The notes under the pieces: model-generated
Told to the model about the DNA's origin: nothing
The model's database searches: none
Seen by the model: only the letters and a program-made list of their open reading frames with translations
Position numbers and translations under genes: made by a program
In this document: positions 8,293 to 16,196 of the stretch, one piece after another
Numbering within the stretch: the stretch's first letter is position 1
How the letters are laid out: every line of letters begins with the position of its first letter
From: Bradyrhizobium manausense
Lineage (GTDB): Bacteria; Pseudomonadota; Alphaproteobacteria; Rhizobiales; Xanthobacteraceae
DNA: 64,000 nt
Assembly (NCBI RefSeq): GCF_018130615.1
Contig: NZ_JAFCKB010000020.1
Location: 62,001 to 126,000 of the forward strand
Reading direction: 5' to 3'

Positions 8293-9024
8293 GTGAACTA
8301 TAATTGGAACTGGGGAATCTTTTTCCAGCCGAACCCGATGGGGACCGGCACCTATCTCGACATGCTACTGTCGGGACTGGTGCTGACCCTCGAGACCGCG
8401 GCGCTGGCCTGGGTCATCGCGCTGATCTCCGGCTCGATCGTCGGCGTGATGCGCACGCTGCAGTCGAAAGGCGCGAACTGGTTCGGCTTCGCTTACGTCG
8501 AATTCTTCCGCAACATGCCGCTCTTGGTGCAGCTGTTCCTGTGGTTCTTCGTGCTGCCGGAGTTGCTGCCGAAATCTGCCGGCCTGTGGCTGAAGCAATT
8601 GCCGAATGCCCCGTTCTGGACGGCGGCGATCGGCATCGGCTTCTTCATGTCGGCGCGCGTCGCGGTGCAATTGCAGGCCGGCATTTCCTCGCTGCCGCGC
8701 GGGCAGAAGATGGCCGCGACTGCGCTGGGGCTGACCACGGTGCAGGGCTATCGCTACGTGCTGCTGCCGATGGCGTTCCGGATCATCCTGCCGCCGCTGA
8801 CCTCGGAGTTCCTCAACACCATCAAGAACACCGCGGTCGCGATCACCATCGGCCTGCTGGAGCTGACCGGCCAGGCGCGCTCGATGCAGGAATTCTCGTT
8901 CCAGGTGTTCGAGGCCTTCACCGCCGCAACACTGCTCTATCTCCTCGTCAACGCCGTTGTCGTGACCGCGATGCGCTTCCTCGAGCGCTACGTCGCGATC
9001 CCCGGCTACATCACGGGGAAATAG
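8293..9024 (+). CDS. gltJ: Glutamate/aspartate ABC transporter permease
   Basis: Inner-membrane permease of the HisMQ type, 243 residues. The family EAA-like cytoplasmic loop is seen as AATALGLTTVQGYRYVLLPMAFR, and EFFRNMPLLVQLFLWFF matches the conserved early helix. The start is GTG at 8293, preceded by gggggac at 8284-8290. The N-terminal MNYNWNWGIFF is typical of GltJ. Only 4 bases separate its stop from gltK, indicating translational coupling; it would form the heterodimeric channel with GltK. Confidence 0.93.
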   Translation: MNYNWNWGIFFQPNPMGTGTYLDMLLSGLVLTLETAALAWVIALISGSIVGVMRTLQSKGANWFGFAYVEFFRNMPLLVQLFLWFFVLPELLPKSAGLWLKQLPNAPFWTAAIGIGFFMSARVAVQLQAGISSLPRGQKMAATALGLTTVQGYRYVLLPMAFRIILPPLTSEFLNTIKNTAVAITIGLLELTGQARSMQEFSFQVFEAFTAATLLYLLVNAVVVTAMRFLERYVAIPGYITGK

Positions 9025-9028
9025 CGCC

Positions 9029-9721
9029 ATGTTCAGCAATTTCGATTTCGACGTCATCATCCGCGCGCTGCCCTATCTGTTCTACGAGGGCATGAGCTTC
9101 ACGGTGATGCTGACGGCGCTGGCTGCATTCGGCGGTCTGGTGTTCGGCACGGCGCTCGCGCTGATGCGGCTCTCCGGCCTCAAGACCCTCGGGCGCATCG
9201 CCGGCCTCTACGTCGACTTCATGCGCTCGCTGCCGCTGGTGCTGGTGATCTTCTGGTTCTACTTCCTGGTGCCCTATATCGGGCAGTGGCTGACCGGAGC
9301 CTCGCGGCCGATCAGCGTCGGTGCGTTCGCCTCCTCGCTCATTACCTTCATCATGTTCGAGGCGGCCTACTTCTCCGAGATCATGCGCGCCGGCATCCAG
9401 TCGATCTCGCGAGGACAGCCGGCCGCCGCCAGCGCGCTCGGCCTGACCTACGCGCAGAGCATGCGATACGTCGTGCTGCCGCAGGCGTTCCGTAACATGC
9501 TGCCGGTGCTGATTACGCAAACCATCGTGCTGTTCCAGGACACCTCGCTGGTCTACGTGCTGTCGATTACGGACTTCCTCGGTGCCGCCAGCAAGGTCGC
9601 GCAGCGCGACGGCCGTCTGGTCGAAATGTACCTGTTTGCCGCCATCGTCTACTTCACCATTTCCTGTATCGCGTCCTTCGGCGTTCGCCGCCTCCAGGCG
9701 CGCATCGCCATCATCCGCTAG
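9029..9721 (+). CDS. gltK: Glutamate/aspartate ABC transporter permease
   Basis: Second HisMQ-family membrane subunit, 230 residues. It has YVDFMRSLPLVLVIFWFYF in the second membrane region and the coupling loop ASALGLTYAQSMRYVVLPQAFR that contacts the ATPase. LFQDTSLVYVLSITDFL is the conserved late segment of this subfamily. It sits between gltJ and gltL with a 12-base gap to gltL. Confidence 0.93.
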   Translation: MFSNFDFDVIIRALPYLFYEGMSFTVMLTALAAFGGLVFGTALALMRLSGLKTLGRIAGLYVDFMRSLPLVLVIFWFYFLVPYIGQWLTGASRPISVGAFASSLITFIMFEAAYFSEIMRAGIQSISRGQPAAASALGLTYAQSMRYVVLPQAFRNMLPVLITQTIVLFQDTSLVYVLSITDFLGAASKVAQRDGRLVEMYLFAAIVYFTISCIASFGVRRLQARIAIIR

Positions 9722-9733
9722 AGCAAGTCGGTC

Positions 9734-10465
9734 ATGATCGAAATCAGCCACGTCAACAAATGGTACACCCCGACCTTCCAGGTGCTGACCGACTGCACCA
9801 CCAGCGTCACCAAGGGTGAGGTGGTGGTGGTCTGCGGGCCTTCCGGCTCGGGCAAGTCGACCCTGATCAAATGCGTCAACGCACTCGAGCCGTTCCAGAG
9901 CGGCGACATCTCGGTCGATGGCACCAAGGTCAACGACCCCAAGACCAATCTGCCGAAGCTGCGCTCGCGCGTCGGCATGGTGTTCCAGCACTTCGAGCTG
10001 TTCCCGCATCTGAAGATCATCGACAATCTCTGCCTCGCGCAGGAGAAGGTGCTCGGCCGTTCCCACGACAAGGCGTTGACGAAGGGCATGCAGCTTCTGG
10101 AGCGCGTCGGCCTGAAGGAGCATGCGCAGAAATTTCCGGCGCAGCTTTCCGGCGGCCAGCAGCAGCGCGTCGCCATCGCCCGTGCGCTTGCGATGGACCC
10201 GATCGTGATGCTGTTCGACGAGCCGACCTCGGCGCTCGATCCCGAGATGGTGAGCGAGGTGCTCGACGTCATGGTCGATCTCGCCCGCGAAGGCATGACC
10301 ATGATGGTCGTCACGCACGAAATGGGCTTTGCCCGCAAGGTCGCCAACCGCGTGATCTTCATGGATCGCGGCGAGATCGTCGAGGACGCCCCGAAGGACG
10401 ATTTCTTCGGCAAGCCCCGCAGCGACCGCGCGCAGAAGTTCTTGTCGAAGATTTTGTCGCATTAG
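9734..10465 (+). CDS. gltL: Glutamate/aspartate ABC transporter ATP-binding protein
   Basis: Cytoplasmic ABC ATPase of the polar amino-acid class, 243 residues. All catalytic motifs are intact: Walker [10 protein letters not shown] near residue 35, Q-loop [10 protein letters not shown], signature [15 protein letters not shown], Walker [15 protein letters not shown] and the H-loop VVTHEMGFA. Last gene of the importer operon; a palindromic repeat follows directly and could end or stabilise the transcript. Confidence 0.95.
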   Translation: MIEISHVNKWYTPTFQVLTDCTTSVTKGEVVVVCGPSGSGKSTLIKCVNALEPFQSGDISVDGTKVNDPKTNLPKLRSRVGMVFQHFELFPHLKIIDNLCLAQEKVLGRSHDKALTKGMQLLERVGLKEHAQKFPAQLSGGQQQRVAIARALAMDPIVMLFDEPTSALDPEMVSEVLDVMVDLAREGMTMMVVTHEMGFARKVANRVIFMDRGEIVEDAPKDDFFGKPRSDRAQKFLSKILSH

Positions 10466-10472
10466 TCTCCGC

Positions 10473-10573
10473 CGTCATTCCGGGATGGCCCGAAGGGCCA
10501 CGCCCGGAATCCATAACCACCAGCCGGGGTTATGGATTCCGGGCTCGTCGCTACGCGCCGCCCCGGAATGACG
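10473..10573. repeat. Intergenic palindromic repeat
   Basis: Runs from cgtcattccggg to ccccggaatgacg. Internal inverted arms ggaatccataacc and ggttatggattcc flank the loop. It belongs to the same group as the elements at 1080 and 42935. The remaining bases up to the transaminase gene carry a weak stem, ggtttatc with gataaatcc, around 10581-10623. Confidence 0.75.
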
Positions 10574-10646
10574 GATCGAGGGTTTATCGGACGGGGCAAA
10601 TCCCGTATAGGGACGGATAAATCCCATTCCCGCCAGGAGACCAGCC

Positions 10647-11507
10647 TTGGATTCGATCGCCTACGTCAACGGCTCGTTCGTCCCGCTCTCGGACGCGAAA
10701 ATCTCGGTGCTGGACCGCGGCTTCCTGTTTGCCGACGGCATCTACGAAGTCTCGGCCGTGCTCGACGGCAAGCTCATCGACAATGCCTCGCATCTGGCGC
10801 GGCTGGAGCGCTCGGTCGGCGAGATCAAGTTGAAGTTGCCGGAGACGGTCGGGCGCATCACCGAGATCCAGAAGGAGCTCATCGCCCGCAACAAGCTCGC
10901 GAACGGCCTCGTCTATCTCCAGGTCACCCGCGGCGCCGACAAGGGCCGCGACTTCGCTTTTCCCAAGGACGACGTCAGGCCGAGCCTGGTGATGTTCACC
11001 TCCGAAAAGGACATCATCAACGCGGCCTCGGCCAAGACCGGCATCAACGTCATCACGGTGCCCGACATCCGCTGGGACCGGCGTGACATCAAGAGCGTGG
11101 CGCTGCTGGCGCAGGTGCTGGCGAAGCAGGCTGCGGCGGAAGCCGGTGCCGGCGAGGCCTGGATGCTGCAGGACGGCTACGTCACCGAAGGCGGCTCGTC
11201 GACGGCCTTCATCCTCACCAAGGACGATGTGATCGTCACCCGCCAGAACTCAAACGCGATCCTGCCGGGTTGTACCCGCAAGGCCGTGGTCGCACTCGCC
11301 GAAGAGCGCCAGCTCCGCGTCGAGGAGCGTTCCTTCACCGTGGAAGAGGCGCTCGCGGCGAAGGAAGCCTTCGCCACCTCGGCCTCGCTGTTCGTGCAGC
11401 CGGTAATCGCCATCGACGGTAAGAAGATCGGTGACGGCAAGCCCGGTCCGATGGCTGCGCGGCTGCGCGAGATCTACGTGGAGTTCGCCAGGGCGACGGC
11501 GGTCTAG
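10647..11507 (+). CDS. dat: D-amino-acid transaminase (class IV aminotransferase)
   Basis: PLP enzyme of fold type IV, 286 residues, interconverting D-amino acids and 2-oxoacids; it can feed D-glutamate to the cell wall or degrade D-alanine. The PLP lysine lies in RRDIKSVALLAQVLAKQ, closely matching the DIKS-LL pattern of bacillar D-AAT, and the cofactor-ring glutamate in VTEGGSSTAF. The N-terminal DRGFLFADGIYEV is also diagnostic. Branched-chain transaminase or aminodeoxychorismate lyase are related alternatives but fit less well. The start is TTG at 10647, supported by aggaga at 10635-10640. Preceded by a repeat, so likely its own transcript. Confidence 0.88.
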   Translation: MDSIAYVNGSFVPLSDAKISVLDRGFLFADGIYEVSAVLDGKLIDNASHLARLERSVGEIKLKLPETVGRITEIQKELIARNKLANGLVYLQVTRGADKGRDFAFPKDDVRPSLVMFTSEKDIINAASAKTGINVITVPDIRWDRRDIKSVALLAQVLAKQAAAEAGAGEAWMLQDGYVTEGGSSTAFILTKDDVIVTRQNSNAILPGCTRKAVVALAEERQLRVEERSFTVEEALAAKEAFATSASLFVQPVIAIDGKKIGDGKPGPMAARLREIYVEFARATAV

Positions 11508-11563
11508 GCGGCACACTCTGCTATCCTAGGGGGCAAAGCGAAGCGCACCCACGTCCTCTCTCG

Positions 11564-11659
11564 CTGTCATCGCCCGGCTCAAGTCGGGCGATCCAGTATC
11601 CCAGAGACGTTTGTTGTTGAACCCGCCCTGGATGCCCCGGTCAAGCCGGGGCATGACAG
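11564..11659. repeat. Intergenic palindromic repeat with two hairpins
   Basis: Bounded by ctgtcatcgccc and ggggcatgacag as inverted ends. It contains cgcccggctcaagtcgggcg and gccccggtcaagccggggc, two strong hairpins. A fragment at 11531, ggcaaagcgaagcgcaccc, looks like part of a different repeat family. It sits between the converging dat and AhpD-like genes. Confidence 0.7.
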
Positions 11660-11708
11660 CTGCGAATGTGGAGGCGATGTTGTGCGCATCACGCCGCTGC
11701 CGCGCTCC

Positions 11709-12170
11709 TCACGCCACCGACGCCTTGACCTTCACCGGATGCACCGCGCGGAACGCGATCGCGATCCTGTTCCAGGCGTTGATGGCGCCGATCAGCATGG
11801 TCAGGTTCACCGTCTCTGCATCGGAGAACTGCGCGCGGACCTGCTCGTAGACATCGTCGGGCGCGTGGGTCTCGGAAATCAGCGTCACCGATTCCGTCCA
11901 GGCCAGCGCGGCGCGCTCGCGGTCGGTGTAGAGCGGCGACTCGCGCCAGGCATTGAGCAGGTAGATGCGCTGCTCGGTCTCGCCACGCTTGCGCGCGTCT
12001 TCGGTGTGCATGTTGATGCAGAAGGCGCAGCCGTTGATCTGCGAGGCCCGGATCTTGACGAGCTCGATCAGCGATTTCTCCAATCCCGTCGACTGGATCT
12101 GCTCCTCCAGCGCCATCAGCGCCTTCATCGTGTCGGGGGCGGCCTGGTAGAAATTCATGCGGGGCTTCAT
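11709..12170 (-). CDS. Carboxymuconolactone decarboxylase / AhpD-family protein
   Basis: Small helical alkylhydroperoxidase-like protein, 153 residues. The AhpD redox motif is intact: NGCAFCINMHTEDARKRGE, with CxxC and the proton-relay His, so thiol peroxidase activity is possible. The start at 12170 has aggag 9 bases upstream. It begins 29 bases after the stop of the EmrB-like pump on the same strand, so it is probably the last gene of the emrA-emrB operon and may detoxify the compounds that induce the pump. Confidence 0.86.
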   Translation of the reverse strand: MKPRMNFYQAAPDTMKALMALEEQIQSTGLEKSLIELVKIRASQINGCAFCINMHTEDARKRGETEQRIYLLNAWRESPLYTDRERAALAWTESVTLISETHAPDDVYEQVRAQFSDAETVNLTMLIGAINAWNRIAIAFRAVHPVKVKASVA

Positions 12171-12199
12171 GGTCGTTCTCCTTGCTTGCGGGGTTGATC

Positions 12200-13819
12200 T
12201 CAATGGGCTCCGCCGGCCGACGTTTGGCCGGGCTTCTTCAGGAAGAATACGGCAATCAGGGCCACGATCAGCGCCATGCCGAGCAGATAGAAGGTGTCGC
12301 TGAAGGCGAGGATGTAAGCCTGCTTCTGCACGGTATGACTGATCGCGACATAGGCACGATGCGCGGCGTCCGCACGGTCGAGCACGCCGTGATTGATGAA
12401 ATACTGCGTGAGTTGTTCCAGTCGCGTGCGGGTGGCCTGCTCGAACACCGAGACCGACTGCATCAGCACGTTGGAGTGATACTGCTCGCGCTTGGTCAGC
12501 ACGGTCTGGAGCAACGCGATGCCGACGGCGCCGCCGAGATTGCGCATCATGTTGAACAGGCCGGAGGCCGAGCCCGCATTCTCCGGCTCGATGCCTGATG
12601 TCGCGACCGCCGATAGCGGCGCCATCACCAGCGCCTGGCCGATGGCGCGAACGACATTGGGCCACAACAGCTGGTCGGCGGCGTAGTCGTTGGTCATGAA
12701 GATGTTCATGAAGTTCGAGCCGGCGAACAGCACGAAGCCGATACCGATGATGATCCGCGCGTCGAATCTCTGCATCAGGCGCGGCACCAGCGGGATCAGC
12801 ATCAGCTGCGGCAGGCCGGTCCAGGCCAGCACGGTGCCGATCTGTTCGGCGTTGTAACCCTGGATGCGCGACAGATATTGCGGCAGGATGAACACCGAAC
12901 CGTACAACGCGATGCCGAGCAGGAAGTTCGCGAGCATGCCGAAGCCGAAATTGCGGCGGACCAGCAGGCGCAGGTTCAAGAGCGGCTTCTTCACGGTGAG
13001 CTCGATGATCAGGAACGCGGTCAGCGCCACCGCTGCGATCACGCTGAGCTTGACGATGAAGGGCGAGCCGAACCAGTCGTCCTTGTTGCCTTCCTCCAGC
13101 ACGGTCTGCAGTGCGGAGAGGCCGATCGCCATGGTGATGATGCCGGCCCAGTCGCCGTCGCGCAGCAGCGACAGCTTCATCGGCCTGGCGTCGAGCGCAT
13201 ACCAGAGCATGCCGACCATGACCGCGCCCGGTACGAGGTTGACGTAGAAGATGTACTGCCAGCCGAGATTCTCGGTGAGATAGCCGCCGATGGTCGGGCC
13301 GATCGCCGGCGCGAACGTCGCCGACAGCGCGAATAGCGCAAGGCCGACGGGCTGCTTGGCACGCGGCAGCAGCGTGATGATCAGCGTGAAGGCCATCGGG
13401 ATCAGCACGCCGCCGGTAAAGCCTTGCACCGCACGCAGCACGATCATCTGCGGCAGGTCCTGCGCCAGCGCGCAGGCCGCCGACAGCAACAGGAACAGGA
13501 TCGCGTTGGTCAGCAAATAGATCCGGATCGAGAACACCTGCGCGAGCCAGCCGGAGAGCGGGATCACGACGATCTCGGCGATCAGATAGGAGGTCGAGAT
13601 CCAGCCGCCGTCGTCGATGCCGGCGCCGATCGCGCCCTGGATGTCGGCCAGCGAAGCGTTGACGATCTGGATGTTTAGCACCGCCATGAACGCACCGAGC
13701 GTGGCGCCGATCACGGCGATCCAGGTCTTGGCGGAGACCGCCGGGGTCGCCGGCGCAGCGGCCGGGGCGGGGAGATCGGCGGTGGACGCAGCGTTGAGGG
13801 TCGTTTGGAGCGTGCTCAT
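12200..13819 (-). CDS. emrB: DHA2-family drug:H+ antiporter, EmrB-like
   Basis: Inner-membrane MFS efflux protein with 14 predicted helices, 539 residues. Family marks are LNIQIVNASLADIQGAIG in helix 1, the motif-A-like stretch GWLAQVFSIRIYLLTN, motif C in helix 5 (APAIGPTIGGYLTENLGW) and VRAIGQALVMAPLSAVA. The first 30 residues are Ala/Pro rich and probably cytoplasmic. A gagg ribosome site precedes the start. It follows the EmrA-like adaptor on the same strand, the standard order for tripartite MFS pumps; no outer-membrane TolC gene is present in the window. Confidence 0.9.
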   Translation of the reverse strand: MSTLQTTLNAASTADLPAPAAAPATPAVSAKTWIAVIGATLGAFMAVLNIQIVNASLADIQGAIGAGIDDGGWISTSYLIAEIVVIPLSGWLAQVFSIRIYLLTNAILFLLLSAACALAQDLPQMIVLRAVQGFTGGVLIPMAFTLIITLLPRAKQPVGLALFALSATFAPAIGPTIGGYLTENLGWQYIFYVNLVPGAVMVGMLWYALDARPMKLSLLRDGDWAGIITMAIGLSALQTVLEEGNKDDWFGSPFIVKLSVIAAVALTAFLIIELTVKKPLLNLRLLVRRNFGFGMLANFLLGIALYGSVFILPQYLSRIQGYNAEQIGTVLAWTGLPQLMLIPLVPRLMQRFDARIIIGIGFVLFAGSNFMNIFMTNDYAADQLLWPNVVRAIGQALVMAPLSAVATSGIEPENAGSASGLFNMMRNLGGAVGIALLQTVLTKREQYHSNVLMQSVSVFEQATRTRLEQLTQYFINHGVLDRADAAHRAYVAISHTVQKQAYILAFSDTFYLLGMALIVALIAVFFLKKPGQTSAGGAH

Positions 13820-13933
13820 GGAAGCCTCGTCTCGTTGACGGAGACAGGATGCGTTAGGCGGATCGTTTCGATAATCGCGGAAGTCTGGGAAGGATCGTCC
13901 GGCAGGACTTGATAATTCTGCCGGCCTTCCGGG

Positions 13934-15085
13934 TCAGCCGCCATTCGCGCGCGGCGCGTTGTCGGCGACGCGCTTGGTGCTCTCACGTTCGGCCAGCACA
14001 GTTGCCTTGGTGTCGACGGTCGGAACTGCCGACATGCCGGGCCGCAGCAGCCCAGTGAGGCTGTGATCGTCGAGCACGATCTTCACCGGCACGCGCTGCA
14101 CGATCTTGGTGAAGTTGCCGGTGGCATTGTCCGGCGGCAGCAGCGCGAATTCAAGTCCGCTCGCCGGCGAAAGGCTGTCGACATGACCATGCAGCGTGCG
14201 ATTGCGAAAACTGTCGACATGCAGCTCGACCGGCTGACCCGCGCGCACATGCGTGAGCTGGGTCTCCTTGAAGTTCGCGACCACATAGACCGCATCGAGC
14301 GGCACCACAGCCATCAATTGCGTGCCGGCCTGCACGAACTGGCCAACGCGCAAGCTGCGGGCGCCGACCGTGCCGTCGACAGGCGCGGTGATCTCGGTAT
14401 AGGACAGGTTCAGCTCAGCCTGGTCCGCGACGGCGCGAGCGCGATCGAGCTGCGCCGTCGCCTGCGCCCGCTGCGTCGTCAGCACGTCGACCTTGCGCTG
14501 CGCCGCCACGAGGCCCGACTTGGCATGCTGCAATTGCGCGTTGCTGGCGCGGAGCGTCGCGTCGGTCTGCTGCGCCCGCTGGATCGTGCCGGAGCCTGAC
14601 TTCATGAGATCGTCGTAGCGGGCGCGCTCTTCCTGCGCGAATTTCAGATTGGCGTCGGCCGCCGTGACGTCGGCGGTGCTTTGCTCGATGATCGGCTGTT
14701 GCAGTTCGAGCTGGGCATCGAGATTGCGAACCGAGGCTTCGGCTGCGGCGACGTCGGCGCGGGCCTGGCCGAGCGCGGCCTTGAAATCGCGGTCGTCGAT
14801 CCTGGCCAGCACCTGGCCCGCTCTCACCTTCTCGTTGTCACCGACCAGCACCTTTGCGATGTAGCCCGACACTTTTGGGGCGATGATGGTGGAGTCGGCC
14901 TTAACATAGGCGTCATCGGTCGATTCCAGATAACGGCCGGTCGTCAGGTAATCGTAGCCAAAGTCGCCCGCGACCGCGACGCCGAGAGCCAGCGCCAGCC
15001 CGAGGGCCGCTCGCTTGATCGCCCGACGGGACGGCCTCAGGCGGATTTTATCAGTGGTTTCAGCGGTATAAGTCGCGTTCGACAT
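13934..15085 (-). CDS. emrA: HlyD-family membrane fusion protein, EmrA-like
   Basis: Periplasmic adaptor linking the EmrB-like pump to an outer-membrane channel, 383 residues. One membrane helix lies around residues 25-45. Then come the lipoyl half-motif YIAKVLVGDNEKVRAGQVLARID, a long coiled-coil hairpin rich in Ala/Gln (about 95-220), the second lipoyl part ITAPVDGTVGARSLRVGQFV, and a beta-barrel with PVKIVLDDHSLTGLLRPGMS. The start at 15085 has gaggg upstream; an in-frame extension to 15190 runs into the regulatory region and was rejected. It faces a LysR gene across 140 bases. Confidence 0.9.
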   Translation of the reverse strand: MSNATYTAETTDKIRLRPSRRAIKRAALGLALALGVAVAGDFGYDYLTTGRYLESTDDAYVKADSTIIAPKVSGYIAKVLVGDNEKVRAGQVLARIDDRDFKAALGQARADVAAAEASVRNLDAQLELQQPIIEQSTADVTAADANLKFAQEERARYDDLMKSGSGTIQRAQQTDATLRASNAQLQHAKSGLVAAQRKVDVLTTQRAQATAQLDRARAVADQAELNLSYTEITAPVDGTVGARSLRVGQFVQAGTQLMAVVPLDAVYVVANFKETQLTHVRAGQPVELHVDSFRNRTLHGHVDSLSPASGLEFALLPPDNATGNFTKIVQRVPVKIVLDDHSLTGLLRPGMSAVPTVDTKATVLAERESTKRVADNAPRANGG

Positions 15086-15188
15086 GGCGCCCTCGGAATC
15101 TTCATGCGCCTGTTTCGGACAGTGCGCTCTTGATGTCTGCAAGATGCGTTGTCCCGGCAGTTGTGATAATCCCGGAATTGATGGAAGC

Positions 15189-15211
15189 ATTATCCAGCAA
15201 TGGCGGATAAT
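15189..15211. promoter_or_regulatory. Candidate LysR operator between emrA and lysR
   Basis: Perfect inverted repeat ATTATCC-N9-GGATAAT in the 140-base divergent region, ending 14 bases before the LysR start codon. It has T-N11-A type geometry as expected for a LysR autoregulatory site. A further GATAATCC-like half-site lies at 15165-15172. Confidence 0.6.
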
Positions 15212-15225
15212 CGGAGTCCCAAGCC

Positions 15226-16134
15226 ATGGACCGCTTCACCAGCCTCACGGCCTTCGTCCGCGTGGTCGAAAACGGTGGTTTCTCCGCCGCCGCCCGCCGT
15301 CTGAACATGTCGACGACCATGGTGAGCAACCACGTCCAGGCGCTGGAGGACAGGCTCGGCGTCCGGCTGCTCAACCGCACCACGCGAAAGGTGAGCCTCA
15401 CCGAAATCGGCAAGGCCTATTACGACCGCTCGACCCAGATCCTCGCCGATCTCGAACAGGCCGACGACATCGCCGGCGCGCTGCAATCGGCGCCGCGCGG
15501 CACGCTGCGCATCCACACCGCCACCCATATGGTTCCGTTCGTCGCGCCTGTGATGATCGAATTCCTCGCGACCTATCCGGAGGTCAAGGTCGACCTGCGC
15601 ATGGGCGAGACCAATGTCGACCTGATCGAAGAAGGTTTTGATCTCGCCTTGCGCATGGTCGCACCGCCCGACTCCAGCCTGATCGTGCGGAGCCTTGCGA
15701 CCTGGCGGCACGTGCTGTGCTGCTCGCATTCCTATATCGAGGCGCATGGACGCGTGCAGACGCTTGAAGAACTTGCCGGACACAATTGCGTGCGCCACAT
15801 CAACTACCCCTTCGACGAATGGCGCTTCTTCGATCGCAAGGGCACGCCCGCCTCGGTGCGTGTCTCGGGCAATCTCATCACCAATAGCGGCGAAGCCCTG
15901 CGGGAGGCGGCATTGCAAGGAGCAGGCGTCAGTCTGGCGGCCGGATTTTTGGTCGGCGACGATCTCGATGCCGGCCGGCTGGTGCGCCTCTTGCCGGAAT
16001 ATCGGCCGGTCGAGATGTCGATGAACGCGGTCTATCCGCATCGTCATCATCTGTCGGCCAAGGTCAGGACTTTCATCGACATGCTCGTGCATCACAGCGC
16101 CGAGCAGCAGAGGCTGATCAATCCGTATTCGTGA
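15226..16134 (+). CDS. LysR family transcriptional regulator
   Basis: 302 residues: N-terminal winged helix-turn-helix (FVRVVENGGFSAAARRLN, then VSNHVQALEDRLGVRLLNR and TRKVSLTEIG) followed by a periplasmic-binding-like effector domain. The start at 15226 has ggag 9 bases upstream. Divergence from emrA-emrB-ahpD suggests that it controls that efflux operon in response to the exported compound. The effector cannot be inferred. The region after its stop (16135-16196) is short and holds no gene. Confidence 0.9.
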   Translation: MDRFTSLTAFVRVVENGGFSAAARRLNMSTTMVSNHVQALEDRLGVRLLNRTTRKVSLTEIGKAYYDRSTQILADLEQADDIAGALQSAPRGTLRIHTATHMVPFVAPVMIEFLATYPEVKVDLRMGETNVDLIEEGFDLALRMVAPPDSSLIVRSLATWRHVLCCSHSYIEAHGRVQTLEELAGHNCVRHINYPFDEWRFFDRKGTPASVRVSGNLITNSGEALREAALQGAGVSLAAGFLVGDDLDAGRLVRLLPEYRPVEMSMNAVYPHRHHLSAKVRTFIDMLVHHSAEQQRLINPYS

Positions 16135-16196
16135 GATCAGCCGACGGTGTCGTAGCAACCATTAGAGAGCCGCCCGAACACCTCGGTGACGTCACG

